64,000 nucleotides of DNA from Manihot esculenta (lineage: Eukaryota; Streptophyta; Magnoliopsida; Malpighiales; Euphorbiaceae): positions 62,001-126,000 of the forward strand of contig NC_035161.2 of assembly GCF_001659605.2 (NCBI RefSeq), read 5' to 3'. This document shows positions 44,985 through 55,520 of this stretch, piece by piece; the stretch's first letter is position 1, and every line of letters begins with the position of its first letter. A program made the position numbers and the translations under genes. The notes under the pieces are model-generated. The model searched no databases, was not told where the DNA came from, and was given only the letters and a program-made list of their open reading frames with translations.

Positions 44985-47294
44985 TGTAACGACCCGAAAA
45001 TTGGACCGCTACCGGCGCTAGAATCCAGGTCGGCTTAAGGCCGCCGGGACCCGTAGCAAGCCTAACATGCAACCTGAAAACCTGTTTAATCCCATACATG
45101 ATCAAGAAAATACATAAAAACTTAAAACTTTTCTTTCGTTCATACACCAAACTCAACCTGTGCATAACATAACATAATCATGACCCCTCTGTGGGATCTC
45201 ATCAATGCCCCAATGGGCGATACATCATACGTTGATTTGGTTTGCATACTCATCATAAAATATCTAAGATCATGTATTAAAAGGGATATCTTATATATAT
45301 AGTCAAGCACAACCTCTACTCCTCAAGGTCATTACATACCTAAAATTGTACTTTTACATAACATTAATACATTTATCATGTCCACGCTATCTATTACATA
45401 CACAAGACTTCATTACTCTTATGGATCTCTTTGTCTACCCTGTACCTGCAATCCTGGGGAAAATGGGAGAGGGGTGAGCTACTAGAGCCCAGTGAGCAGA
45501 ATAATAAAAACATTTAAATCATATGGATCATGGAATGCATCACATCACAGCTAATCACATCAAGGATGAACTTGTCACCAATAACCCTCTACATGGTCTA
45601 ACTGTGCCAGAACGTAGAATAGGTCCTGGTCTTTCCCTTACATAACATATCATATCATAACAGTCCAACTGTGCCAGAACGTAGAATGGGTCCTGGTCTT
45701 TCCCTTACATGGTGCCAGCGAACGTAGAATGGGTCCCACTGGTCTTACATTTCGTACTGTACATATCACATCATCATATCATAGATCGAGGGCTTTGGAT
45801 CATCCAACGTTCATCCACATCAATCAACAATAAAGTATGCAATGCAACATATTCGTGAATTCTAATGCAAACAACCTAGTACATCTCATGGCATTCATGA
45901 TGCGTGAAACATGCTAAGAAGTCCATTATTTGCTTTAAAACATAATAAGTTATTCCACTCACCTCTGGGTAGCTCTGACCAGACACTGGAGCAGCTGACT
46001 CACTGCTGGGGTCCTCGGTTCCTTGGGTCCGAACCTACACAGGTGGACTCAAATGAGGGACCAAACAAATAAGAACATAACTCTAAACTACTCCCCAAAA
46101 ACCCCTTAAAACATCATGAAACAATCATAGAAAAACATGCAAGAGATGGCTGGACAGGGCACTTTCGGCGGCAGGTTCGGCGGCCGAAAGTCCCTCCAGA
46201 GCCGAAAGTCAGGCAGGTTCGGCGGCACCTTCGGCGGCCGAAACTCCCAGACAGAGGCGAAACTCATGCATGTTCGGCGGCACTTTCGGCGGCCGAAACT
46301 CCCAGACAGAGATGAAAGTCCTCTTTCGGGGGCAAGCTTCGGCAGCCGAAGGCTGCCTCCTCAAGCATGTTCGGCGGCCGAAAGTTCCTTCGGCTGCCGA
46401 ACCTGGTTTCTCCCTCAGTGGCAGAAACTCAGCTCTTCTATGCACATTGCCTCCAAAACTACCCAATCATGTATAAACCTATTCTACAACATTTCCAAAC
46501 ATACACAAACAAGCATACAAGTTCGTAGGGGCATCAAACCAACAAAAACCCCAACTACAACACAACAAGCAACTCACATTGTTCCCAAACACATATAAAA
46601 CCCATAAACCTAACTATGAGCTAAACATGCATTCTACCCCATAGATCCACTTAAAACTTGCTTAAAACATGCAATAAGCTTAAGATCGGCTCTTACCTCG
46701 TGGAGATCAAGAGAGAGACGACCTAAACTTGGAGATGGGAGGGGTTGAGTTCCCTTGAACCTCAAAACTCCAAAACTTTGCTCAAAGCTTGAAAATCTTC
46801 AAAACCAAGTAAAAACTCATGAAAATCGAGTAGGATTGGAAGGAAAGAACTCAAGATCAGTGAGGGACGGTGGAGAGCTCACCTTGGCCGGAAATGGGGA
46901 AAAAGCTCGCCCGTTTTCGGCTAAGGGACCCTTTTATAGTGGCTGGCCAGGCCACGTTCGGGGGCCGAACGTGCCTCCGCATGCATGCCATGTTCGGCAG
47001 CCGAACTTGAGGTTCGGCGGCCGAACCTGGACTTTCCTCACTTATGCTTTCGGGGGCCTAAAAGCGCTCCCGAAGGCATGCATGTTTGGCGGCCGAACTT
47101 GAGGTTCGGCGGCCGAACCTGAGTTTTCCTCCAAGATTATTTTTATGCAAAAACTCATTTCCATTTTACTTAAAACCATGAAATACCTTAAAACATTTTA
47201 TGAAAACATGCTTCTACCCTACTAGAGGCTCCCGACATCCGAGATTCCACCGGACGGTAGGAATTTCGATACCGGAGTCTAGCCGGGTATTACA
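44985..47294 (-). repeat. 5' LTR of element F
   Basis: TATA box (minus) at 46931-46938. GCC motifs at 46160-46400 and 46950-47125. The right flank GTTTA matches the left one. Confidence 0.96.
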
Positions 47295-47299
47295 GTTTA

Positions 47300-48089
47300 G
47301 ATCTCACAATCCATAAAACAACCAAAGTATCACCTAATCTTCAACTAGAATAAAAGGTTTCAGCCACTCATGGCTGAAACAAAATAAGAAAATAAAGAAA
47401 GGAAGAAGAAGAGATGGTGCCACTTGCAATCCCGTATGTGTGTCCAAGAGAGAGTAGAAAAAGTATGGGGAGGCTCCTTATGTGTCTTTTTATAGTTGAA
47501 AGTGTTGCCCTAGGTCCTTACTTGCTGCCCAAGTTGAATTCTTGGTTGCCCAAGTGCTGCCCATGCCGCCCATATCTTGCATTGATGAGGTGGAGTCTCT
47601 TTTGAATTTTGAATTTTGAATGTGCAAGACTTGAGGTGGCATGTGTGACTTCTTTGGCTTCTTTGACAAGATGAATTTGAATTTCAAATTTGAATGTGCA
47701 TCTTCTAAAGATTTGACTTCTTTAATGAGGAAAAGGATTCTTGAAGATCTTGAATTTCAAACTGCTCTGTAGACTGCACTTTCCTTATTTGGCACTTTCT
47801 TTATTTAGCATTTTCCTTAATGAGCTAAATCTTGAATTTGAATTTTGAATTCTCTTAAGGATTTGAAATTTGAATTTCAAATTACTTTCCTTCTTTGGCT
47901 CCTTTCAAGTTGTATTTGACATGCTTGCTCTCATTTGCTCCATTTTAGGCAGTTTTAGGGGCATTTTCACGAAATTGTCTCTTTATACCATTTTCTGCAG
48001 AATAAAATTAAAATCACAAAATTAGGCAGAGAAAGTGTAAATTAACATCAATAACATCATGATAATATGGTCTAAATTATGCTCTATCA
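47300..48089 (-). repeat. Athila LTR D2, right segment
   Basis: Continues D2 after element F. It is similar to 22030-23005 of D's LTR, with the CCACTCATGGCTGAA block, the GAATTTGAATTTCAAA-rich part and the terminus GCTCTATCA at 48089. The LTR start (minus TGATAGAGC) abuts the LINE ORF1 remnant, so D2 was inserted into the LINE. The following GTAGA (48090-48094) is its presumed target duplication. Confidence 0.82.
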
Positions 48090-48783
48090 GTAGATCATAA
48101 AGTTTTGAACAATATCTATCAGTATATCCGATCACTCCACAGAAATAACAAAAGGTGGGAAGCCTTACATATTTGAAGTCCGCCCAAAACCAATCTACAC
48201 CCCTCTTAGACAACTGCATCTTCCAATTCAATGGTTGACAGACATCTATGCTAATCCTAACCCGCATGTATTCTTTCAAAAAACCAGTGAAATTCTTCTT
48301 ATCCAACGAGAAAAAACTCCCCATATACTCACCAATAGTTTCAGACATAAACCCACTATGTAAACTATGCACCTGTACCCATATCTTCATACGCGTTGGT
48401 TCAATAGCTCTAGAGTCTTCTCGCGGTTTTAGCTCCTTCAAAATTAATAGATGTTGCATAAAACTCCATGGACCATCATTCAAAACCTTTATAAGGTCGT
48501 AGGTATGGAAAAATTGGAAAACGAAGGCATTATTGCCTAGATCTTTGACGGACATCCCACGATCAGGCCTCCAAGTAGTAGCCATTGTATGTTGGAAAGC
48601 ATCAAAGATAACAGCCCTATCAGAAAAGAGATGACCCACTACACAAAATCCCTATTCTCCATGCTGCCCTACATTAGTATTGCCATCTCCTTCACCAATA
48701 AGGATCCTCCCTTGTAACTCCGCCTGATCTAATTGGGCTGTAAGCTGTGCGATCAAATCATCGGCACTTGGTAGTTGAGCCAT
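48090..48783 (-). pseudogene. LINE-type ORF1 remnant (DUF4283 and zinc knuckle)
   Basis: Minus-strand frame from ATG 48783 (MAQLPSADDLIAQL). After 43 codons a TAG (about 48652-48654) interrupts it; it then stays open to the Athila junction. The text VGHLFSDRAVIFDAF...TWRP...LGNNAFVFQFFH...DGPWSFMQHLLIL matches the DUF4283 domain found in plant LINE ORF1 and related retroposed proteins. It is followed by the knuckle CYFCGVIGYTDRYC, in which the expected His is Tyr. ORF1 proteins of this type bind the element RNA. The 3' part, including any ORF2 with endonuclease and RT, was displaced to the left by the Athila insertion and is not visible. Confidence 0.8.
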
Positions 48784-49388
48784 ATCGAAAAAAGAAAAAA
48801 TAGGGTTTTAGAAAAATATTAAACTAGAATGATTGAAATTAGAGTTTAGAAATGATGAAGAGAGAGGGACAAAAAGAAAGATATAGAGAATAGAAAAAAT
48901 GATAATGGTTAGAGAATAAAAAAATGAGAGAAAATTAATATAGATCTGTCAAAGCAAATAATGTAGATCTGTTATAGCAATCAGTAAAAAACCTTGTAAA
49001 CTAGTAACTTATTGACTTGTTATTTCATATAAATTATCTTATATTAAATTATAATCTTATAATATAAGTTCTTCAATTGAAGGGTAGTCTTTAAAATCTA
49101 TCCCCTAATATAGGAAATTAATTGAATGTTGAAACCCATGTATCTAATCATTTAACGATTTCTGAAGGATAAAAAAAAAAGAAAAAGAAAATCGTCACAA
49201 GGACGTGGGAGTTATGTCATAGGCGTCAGGACACACTCCACCTTCAACTCCATCAACAAAGGGAATTATTGCAGCTTAAAAAAGAAAAGGAATTGTTATT
49301 ATTATTATTTTGGTCGAAACAAAGGGAATTATTTAGTTAATCACGATGGTTAATTTGACACTGGGTGCTTAGACATCTACCAAACACG

Positions 49389-49421
<33 letters not shown>

Positions 49422-49808
49422 CATTCAAATGGATGGAAGATAATTCGATGTAAAATTAAGGGAACATCAGCCTCGTCACCACCACACCAGATCTTGATAA
49501 TTTTACTATATGATTGATTAAAACAATCCAAGTTAAGCAGATATTTTCTCTTTCAATTATGCTTATGGAATATTTTTTAACACAATATGTATAGTTAGAT
49601 TTATCTATTAAATACGTGGATTCACATTTATATTTTAAATCTATTATATTTTTCATGAATGATACAGATACTTTAATACTAGGTCGATATAAACAACATG
49701 GCCTGCAATAGCGACGTTCAATTAATCTAATTTATTAACCAGCTGAATTGCCATTTACTTGCTTGTCCAGACATGGAATCTGCAGATTCCTGTTCAGGGT
49801 TTCGCCAG
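48784..49808. other. Intergenic, AT-rich, with a T29 run
   Basis: No convincing gene. The first ~200 bp may be the 5' leader of the LINE (on minus it is pyrimidine-rich before the ATG). A run of 29 T at 49393-49421 could be the poly(A) end of an unrecognised minus-strand retroposon or a simple repeat. The stretch 49422-49808 is the upstream region of the ERF gene. Confidence 0.6.
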
Positions 49809-49818
49809 TATAAAAAAA
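49809..49818 (+). promoter_or_regulatory. Probable TATA box of the ERF gene
   Basis: TATAAAAAAA lies 56 bp upstream of the ERF start codon. If used, transcription would start near 49840, giving a short leader. Position and sequence are plausible; there is no direct evidence. Confidence 0.55.
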
Positions 49819-49873
49819 CCAGACCCTTGTCACTGGTATGGTTTGATAAAGTACGTGCGGGGAGGAGGGAAAC

Positions 49874-50890
49874 ATGGGGATTTCGGTTGATGGTTTTCGA
49901 GGAAGAAAGAAGTCATCATCAAGAGGACACCACAGGTTCGTTGGAGTCAGGCAGAGACCTTCCGGAAGGTGGGTGGCAGAGATTAAGGATTCCTTGCAGA
50001 AGGTTAGGCTTTGGCTTGGAACATTTGATACCGCAGAGGATGCAGCCCGAGCTTATGATGATGCAGCTCGGGCCTTGCGTGGTGATAACGCCCGCACCAA
50101 CTTTGAATTGCCTCTACCAGCTTTAAACTCTGGAGGTGGCCTTGCAGGTGCTGCGGATAAAATTGAGCCCTTCTCATTTGAGGATGTTTGCGGGTCGGGG
50201 ATTGAAGAAGAAGGGATTCTTGGAGCACTAAAGGCCAAGCTGTTTGATGGAAAGGGACTGCGTGTTCTTCCACCTGTTAGTTGCTCTTCTGGAATGCAAT
50301 TTGCAGGTAATGTTAAGAAAGACATGGCATCAACTGGTGAAAACGTTCCTCATGCGATTGGACTTGGAACTCTGAACCCTAATCAGGGTTCTTGCAGTGG
50401 TAACCCGGCTGGGTTCAGTAAGGCGGATCTTCTTTCAGATCACGGTAACATGGTGACTGGTCATCTTCCGGCCCAGTGGAATCAACTCTGCCAAACTTCT
50501 GCTCCCACAAACGCTGTGTGGTCTAACGAACCAGCATATGAAGTAGCTTCCTGGCCTACACAGATGAATCATATTCCTGAGAGTGCTGCTGCCTTTGGCT
50601 CTGATGCTGAAACTACCGCTACTACTACTTCCACATGGCAACTTTCTGTGGCTACTGAACCAACAATTGATATACCATATTCCAATAATCCATGCACAGT
50701 TGAGTTACAAACAAGCAGGATTGGTGGAATGAATGTGATGAGCTTGCCTATTTCTCAAATTGATGGAATAGCAGATGGTGTCTTGTTGTCCGAGCAACAA
50801 TTCGTGCACTGCGAGAACAGCGGCTGGGCTGGGGTTAATGGCTCTTGGGATTCTCTCCTTTATGGGTCCTCAGTGCTAGGACCAGGCTGA
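49874..50890 (+). CDS. AP2/ERF transcription factor, ERN1/RAP2-11-like
   Basis: A single-exon gene for 338 residues and the only clear host gene here. Start at ATG 49874 in context AACATGG. One AP2/ERF DNA-binding domain covers residues 21-78: [19 protein letters not shown], the [19 protein letters not shown] helix, and the RTNFELP end. The residue at domain position 14 is Val (DREB-like) and at 19 Asp (ERF-like), a mix I recall from RAP2-11 and ERN-type ERFs. The single domain rules out the AP2 and RAV subfamilies. A basic run [10 protein letters not shown] (residues 11-20) could aid nuclear import. The rest is low-complexity, with no EAR repressor motif seen; the C-terminal [11 protein letters not shown] may act in activation. 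ERFs bind GCC-box or related DNA in the nucleus. A Mutator-like element starts 98 bp after the stop. The subgroup call is from memory and moderate. Confidence 0.9.
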   Translation: MGISVDGFRGRKKSSSRGHHRFVGVRQRPSGRWVAEIKDSLQKVRLWLGTFDTAEDAARAYDDAARALRGDNARTNFELPLPALNSGGGLAGAADKIEPFSFEDVCGSGIEEEGILGALKAKLFDGKGLRVLPPVSCSSGMQFAGNVKKDMASTGENVPHAIGLGTLNPNQGSCSGNPAGFSKADLLSDHGNMVTGHLPAQWNQLCQTSAPTNAVWSNEPAYEVASWPTQMNHIPESAAAFGSDAETTATTTSTWQLSVATEPTIDIPYSNNPCTVELQTSRIGGMNVMSLPISQIDGIADGVLLSEQQFVHCENSGWAGVNGSWDSLLYGSSVLGPG

Positions 50891-51167
50891 TCGCTTACTG
50901 TTATGTTTTTTAAAGTAACTTTTTATTTTTCTGTATTGTTCATGAAAGAACCAGCAACATTCAAGCTGGCTTTGGCCAATCATTCTTGGGCTTTTTGTCA
51001 ATTTAGGGGTGAAACACTTTTTACTTGCGGATTTAAGGTTAAAATAAAAATATTTGTGGATTTAGGGTTGAGATGACAGGTGGTAACAAAAAAACTTGCT
51101 TGACTACTGTTAAACAGGCGCCAGACTATCATTTTTTTTTTTAAAATGGCCCGGTGCCACTCACAAT

Positions 51168-51638
51168 TAGGGGTGAGCAGTATTCGGTTCAAACCGAAAA
51201 AACCGACCGAACCGAACCGATTTGAAAATTTAGTTCAGTTTTTTATATATTTCGGTTCGGTTCGGTTTTCAATTTCAAAAATTTCGGTTATTTCGGTTCG
51301 GTTCGGTTTTGATCAGAAAAAAACCGAAAAAACCGAACCGAACCGGTTAGTAATAATAATATATTTTTTCAATAATATATAGAAATTAAATCATATTAAG
51401 ATTAAAATATTTTAATTAAATTTTAAAATATTAAAAATAAAGTGTAAAAAATAAAAAAATTATTAAAAATCGAAACCGATCAAACCGAACCGAATCGAAC
51501 CGAATCAGACCGGTTCAGTTCGATTCGGTTTCTGACCAAAATCGATTTGGTTCGATTTTTATAAATACTCAAATTTCAGTTTTCGGTTTATTCAGTTCGA
51601 TTTGATCTTAAACCAAACCGACTGAATACTCACCCCTA
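51168..51638. mobile_element. hAT-type MITE nested in the Mutator-like TIR
   Basis: 471 bp with TAGGGGTGAGCA at the left and TACTCACCCCTA at the right, flanked by CTCACAAT at 51160-51167 and 51639-51646 (8 bp). Subterminal AACCGAACCG and CGGTTCGGTT arrays match the element at 19622-20599. The interior is AT-rich and non-coding. Its target lies in the GGCGCCACTCACAATGGG part of the Mutator-like left arm, so it is the younger insertion. Confidence 0.93.
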
Positions 51639-51719
51639 CTCACAATGGGACCAGGCTATTACTTTTTTATTTTTTATTTATAAGAATGGCCTGGCCCCAT
51701 TGTGAGTGGCGCCAGGCCT

Positions 51720-53340
51720 TCATATTTTTTTAAAATTTTTTTAATTAATAAAATATTATAATTATATTAATTAATATGTTAATTTTATATTATATTAACT
51801 TAATAAATATTTTTTTATTAAAATAAATTTTTTATAATATATTTTATTAATTTTAATATATTTTTATAATAATATTCTAATTAAATAATGTTAATTATAA
51901 ATTTATTTAACTATTATTAAATATATATACAAAAAAAATTGAATTAAATAATAATAAATAAATAAATAATTAATTAATTAATATAAATATTTAAAATTAT
52001 AAAAATTAAATTTATTTTTATTGTACTCTCACTCGTATATAATCACAGAATAATATTAATAGTCCTAATATTTTAGAGAGTTATGAAATATAATATAAAA
52101 AAATTTAATTATTATATAAAAATATAATATAAATAAAATTATTAAATTAACATTATATAAAAATAATATATTAATTAATTAATATAATTATAATATTTTA
52201 ATAATAAAAAATTAAATCATGGCCTCACCTGTTACAAATAAAATAAAAAATAAATAATAACTTATTGTGGCGCAATGTATTTATTTTTTTAATTATTAAT
52301 ATATTATAATAAAATAATTATATTATATTAATTTAATAATATTATTTATATTATATTTTTATAATAATAAATATTTTTTTATAATTTTAATATATTAATA
52401 TTTGATAAATTATAAAATTAATATTATATTGTGATTAGAGATATAAAAACAATTCAATTGCAATTACATATATAAAAATAATTTAATAATATTGTATATA
52501 TTTATTTAATATTTTTTATTATTTTAATAAATTAATACAATAATATTATTTTATTATTTTAATAAATTAATATAATAATACTGTGATTAAATAGTATCAA
52601 TAATTTTTTAATCACATAATACTGTTATTTTATAACTCTATAAATTACTAAAATCAGTTATAAATAATTATCATATTTTATAAAAATATTTTTAATATAT
52701 AAGAGTACTATAAAAATTAATAACAAACGGACTATATATAAAAATATTTAAACGCATAAAATATTTAAAATTATTGTATTATTTTGCTATTAGATATTAT
52801 ATAAAAATATTAAATTATTTATAATTTATCAAAAAAAATAAATTAATTAATTTAATCGCATGATAAATTAATTATCCGTATAATTTTATTTTATCAAATA
52901 TTAATATATATTTTATATATTAATATTTAATATATTTTATTATTAATATTTAAACTAAAAATATTACTGACTCTTTATAATTTTAGTATTATAAAATTAA
53001 TATTATTATGTGATTATATACATTATTATAAAATTAATATTATTCTGTGATTATGTACGGCGGCACCATAGTAGTCTAATAAAAATAAATTTAAATTTTA
53101 TAATTTTAAATATTTATATTAATTTATTTTTTTATTTTTTTATTAATTATTTAATTTAATATTTTTATATATATTTAATAAGAAGTAAATAAATTTATAA
53201 TTAATATTATTTAATTATAATATTATTATAAAAATATATTAAATTAATAAAATATATTATAAAATATTATTATAATAAAAAATATAATATAAAAATAATA
53301 TATTAATTAATATAATTATAATATTTTAATAATTAAAAAA
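51720..53340. other. AT-rich core of the Mutator-like element
   Basis: Almost pure A/T text with many ATTAATTAAT and TAATATTATA runs and no open frame of interest. Its outer parts belong to the inverted arms; the middle (about 52060-53000) is unpaired core. I see no gene here. Confidence 0.8.
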
Positions 53341-53646
53341 TTTAAAAAAAAAAATAAGGCCTGGCGCCACTCACAGTGGCGCCAGGCCATTCTTACAAAA
53401 AAAAAAAAAAAAAGTAATGGCCTGGCCATTGTGAGTGGCGCCAAACCATTTTAAAAAAATAATAATAATAGCTTGGCGCCACTTAAAGTCGCGCCAGGCT
53501 CTGGCGCCTGTTTGACAGGCACCAAACAAATTTTTTGGCTGCCACCTGTCGTCTCAACTCCAAATCCGCAAATATTTCTATTCTGACCCTAAATCCGCAA
53601 ATAAAAAGTCTATTACCCCTAAATTGACAAAAAACCCATCATTCTT

Positions 53647-55515
53647 TTTTCTTGTTTCCATTTAAACACCCATTGTATACATGTTCAGAATCCGTACTTC
53701 ACGGTTTAAAACATAATATTCTAAATTTCAAAAATTATTAACGAAATTTGCTTTCTGTTTCTATCATGCTATTGCTTCTGTTTGAGCTAAATTTTGAATC
53801 ATAAGTTTGATTACTATCTTATCAAATTGGCAATTAGAAGCAACCTTGAACTTGTCTTTCGAACGCCATTGTTGGAGCAATAAAAATGAATTACTCTTGA
53901 AAGAATTGTGCCTTTGACAGTCCAATTCGCCTGCATATTTCTGTAACAGGCCTTATTCAATCTGGTTGGATGCTTTAATATCTGAAAGAGACAAGCACAT
54001 ATTTTATAAAGTGGATTGATCACAAGTTCATCTTGGAAAATTGTCCTGCACAATGATCTCAGTACCAGGATTACAGTATGCCTTATCATTAAAGCATCTT
54101 CAGTTATATTTTTCAGAGTACAAGAATGAAATTTCAGTCAAATGTTAAATTCCCACATAGTCCATCTCAGAGGAAATCATTATAATTAGAATTTAGGTTC
54201 ATAAAAGGTGCGTGCCATGCAGTGTGTCCTCAATTGAAGAAATAAAAGATAAATGCCTGCCTTGAGTTCACCGTTGCGAATATGGAAAATCACAAGAATA
54301 TTAGTACGATACACTTCATTTCCCACGGTACTAAGTAGTGTGATCGAGACATAAAGAAAAACAAAGACTGAGATCATAAAAGATCCAATATTTCTTGGAT
54401 TAGGTTGACCTAGTCAGTGACATTGATGCTGTAATACAAATATTTCTTTGTTCTCAACGCGTGGTTCTTTTTGTCGGAAAGCAGGCAAGATAGTGACCGT
54501 GCGAGCTTGACAAAGTTAATAAAACACTGCTGCTTTAGTTTTTAAGATGTATGGTGATTTCTAGAGAGGAATAATTCCATTCTACTATAATCTAAAAAGA
54601 TTACAGCTTTTTCTTTTCTCTCTTCAATCCCATTGGCAATGATAAGATGGTTAGGTTGGTTTTAAATGATCATCGTCATCATCATTTTCGTTATTATTAT
54701 TGTTAGGTAATTAGTGTATGCATAATTTCATTATGTACTAAAATATTAGCTAAATACACACTTAAATATCTGAACTATTTTTTTCCCTCAAAGATGGAAG
54801 ATTTCCATTAATTAAGTAGGAAATAATTTACAAGGCTCAAGACCTGAAATAACACCCATTACAAGAAAAAAACCATCCACACCCCTAGAACAATCCAGAA
54901 TCCTAGAACCGGTAAAGTGGAGCTTCGACCTAATGAAGAAAACAAATCGAAAAACTAAAGGAGGTATAGTCCCTAAGCGCCACATGGAGGCAAACAACAA
55001 ATGTTACGTGTTGGGCGATTCCAATCCAAAAACTACTCAAACCGTGCCGTACTTAGCTCTTTTGGTCTCACCACACTTGGACCGTGACACAAAGCGCAGA
55101 CAATATCGGAGAGGCTTTGATCATTGGAGAGAGCATGGAGAAAGGTCCCTTTCTTATAAGAAACCAAGCAAAAGAAGGATGAAGAGCTCAGAGGAAGACA
55201 AAGCAAAGCTAACCGCTCTAGCACCGATGCTTGAGATTAAGTTGTTAGCTAGTAGTAGAGCAAGGTCGATAGAAAGAAGAAGGAGAAGCAGAGCGCCAGG
55301 GATTAGAGCAACCCATAGAGAGCATCATGAGCGTCCTAGAGAAAGTACCATACTCCAAAAGCACCAAAGAAGGCAGTCGTCGAAGGGAGCGATGCAAATA
55401 GTCCTGATGAGCGAAGAAGAAGACCCTGCAAAAGCCAAACACAACATGCAAGAGCACACATCAACACATAAAAACTGATAATAGGTAGATCAAGGCAACT
55501 CTCTAACAAAACAAT
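53647..55515. other. Unassigned sequence, possible LINE 3' remnant at right
   Basis: No convincing coding region in 53647-54780. From about 54785 to 55510 the minus strand ends in a run resembling the untranslated tail of a plant LINE or other retroposon. A plus-strand open frame of 181 codons in the same place is highly charged and resembles no family I know. The LINE idea is a weak inference. Confidence 0.35.
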
Positions 55516-55520
55516 ATAAA

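Larger units (their letters stand above)
37296..47294 (-). mobile_element. Tekay/Del-type Ty3 retrotransposon F, nearly intact, TSD GTTTA
   Basis: A 9,999-bp minus-strand element inserted in Athila LTR D2. The 3' LTR is 37296-39625 (2,330 bp) and the 5' LTR 44985-47294 (2,310 bp). GTTTA flanks at 37291-37295 and 47295-47299. The 20-bp length difference is one extra GCC-motif unit in the 3' LTR (about 39320-39340). By eye about 43 substitutions (~1.9%). Coding region 44713-39734 is one frame with a single internal stop. It is the best-preserved element of the window. Confidence 0.97.
50988..53637. mobile_element. Long-TIR Mutator-like element, non-autonomous
   Basis: Ends are inverted copies: the left starts GGGCTTTTTGTCAATTTAGG, and the right end's reverse complement starts GGGTTTTTTGTCAATTTAGG. 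ATCATTCTT flanks both sides (50979-50987 and 53638-53646), a 9-bp duplication as made by Mutator transposases. Inverted similarity continues inward through the GGCGCCACTCAC blocks and AT-rich text to about 52055 (left) and 53020 (right), giving arms of about 600 bp once the nested hAT element is removed. There is no transposase frame. The core is extremely A/T-rich. Confidence 0.88.

Noticed and set aside
49393..49421. T29 run as proof of a retroposon poly(A) tail
   Set aside because: No duplication or recognisable body could be found to its right, so a simple repeat is equally likely.
49773..50126. Frame of 117 codons overlapping the start of the ERF gene
   Set aside because: Different frame from the AP2 domain; it is a shadow of the ERF leader and coding region.
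54933..55478. 181-codon plus-strand frame, highly charged
   Set aside because: No recognisable domain, no promoter context, and low-complexity Arg/Lys/Glu/Ser runs; more likely the opposite strand of a retroposon remnant.
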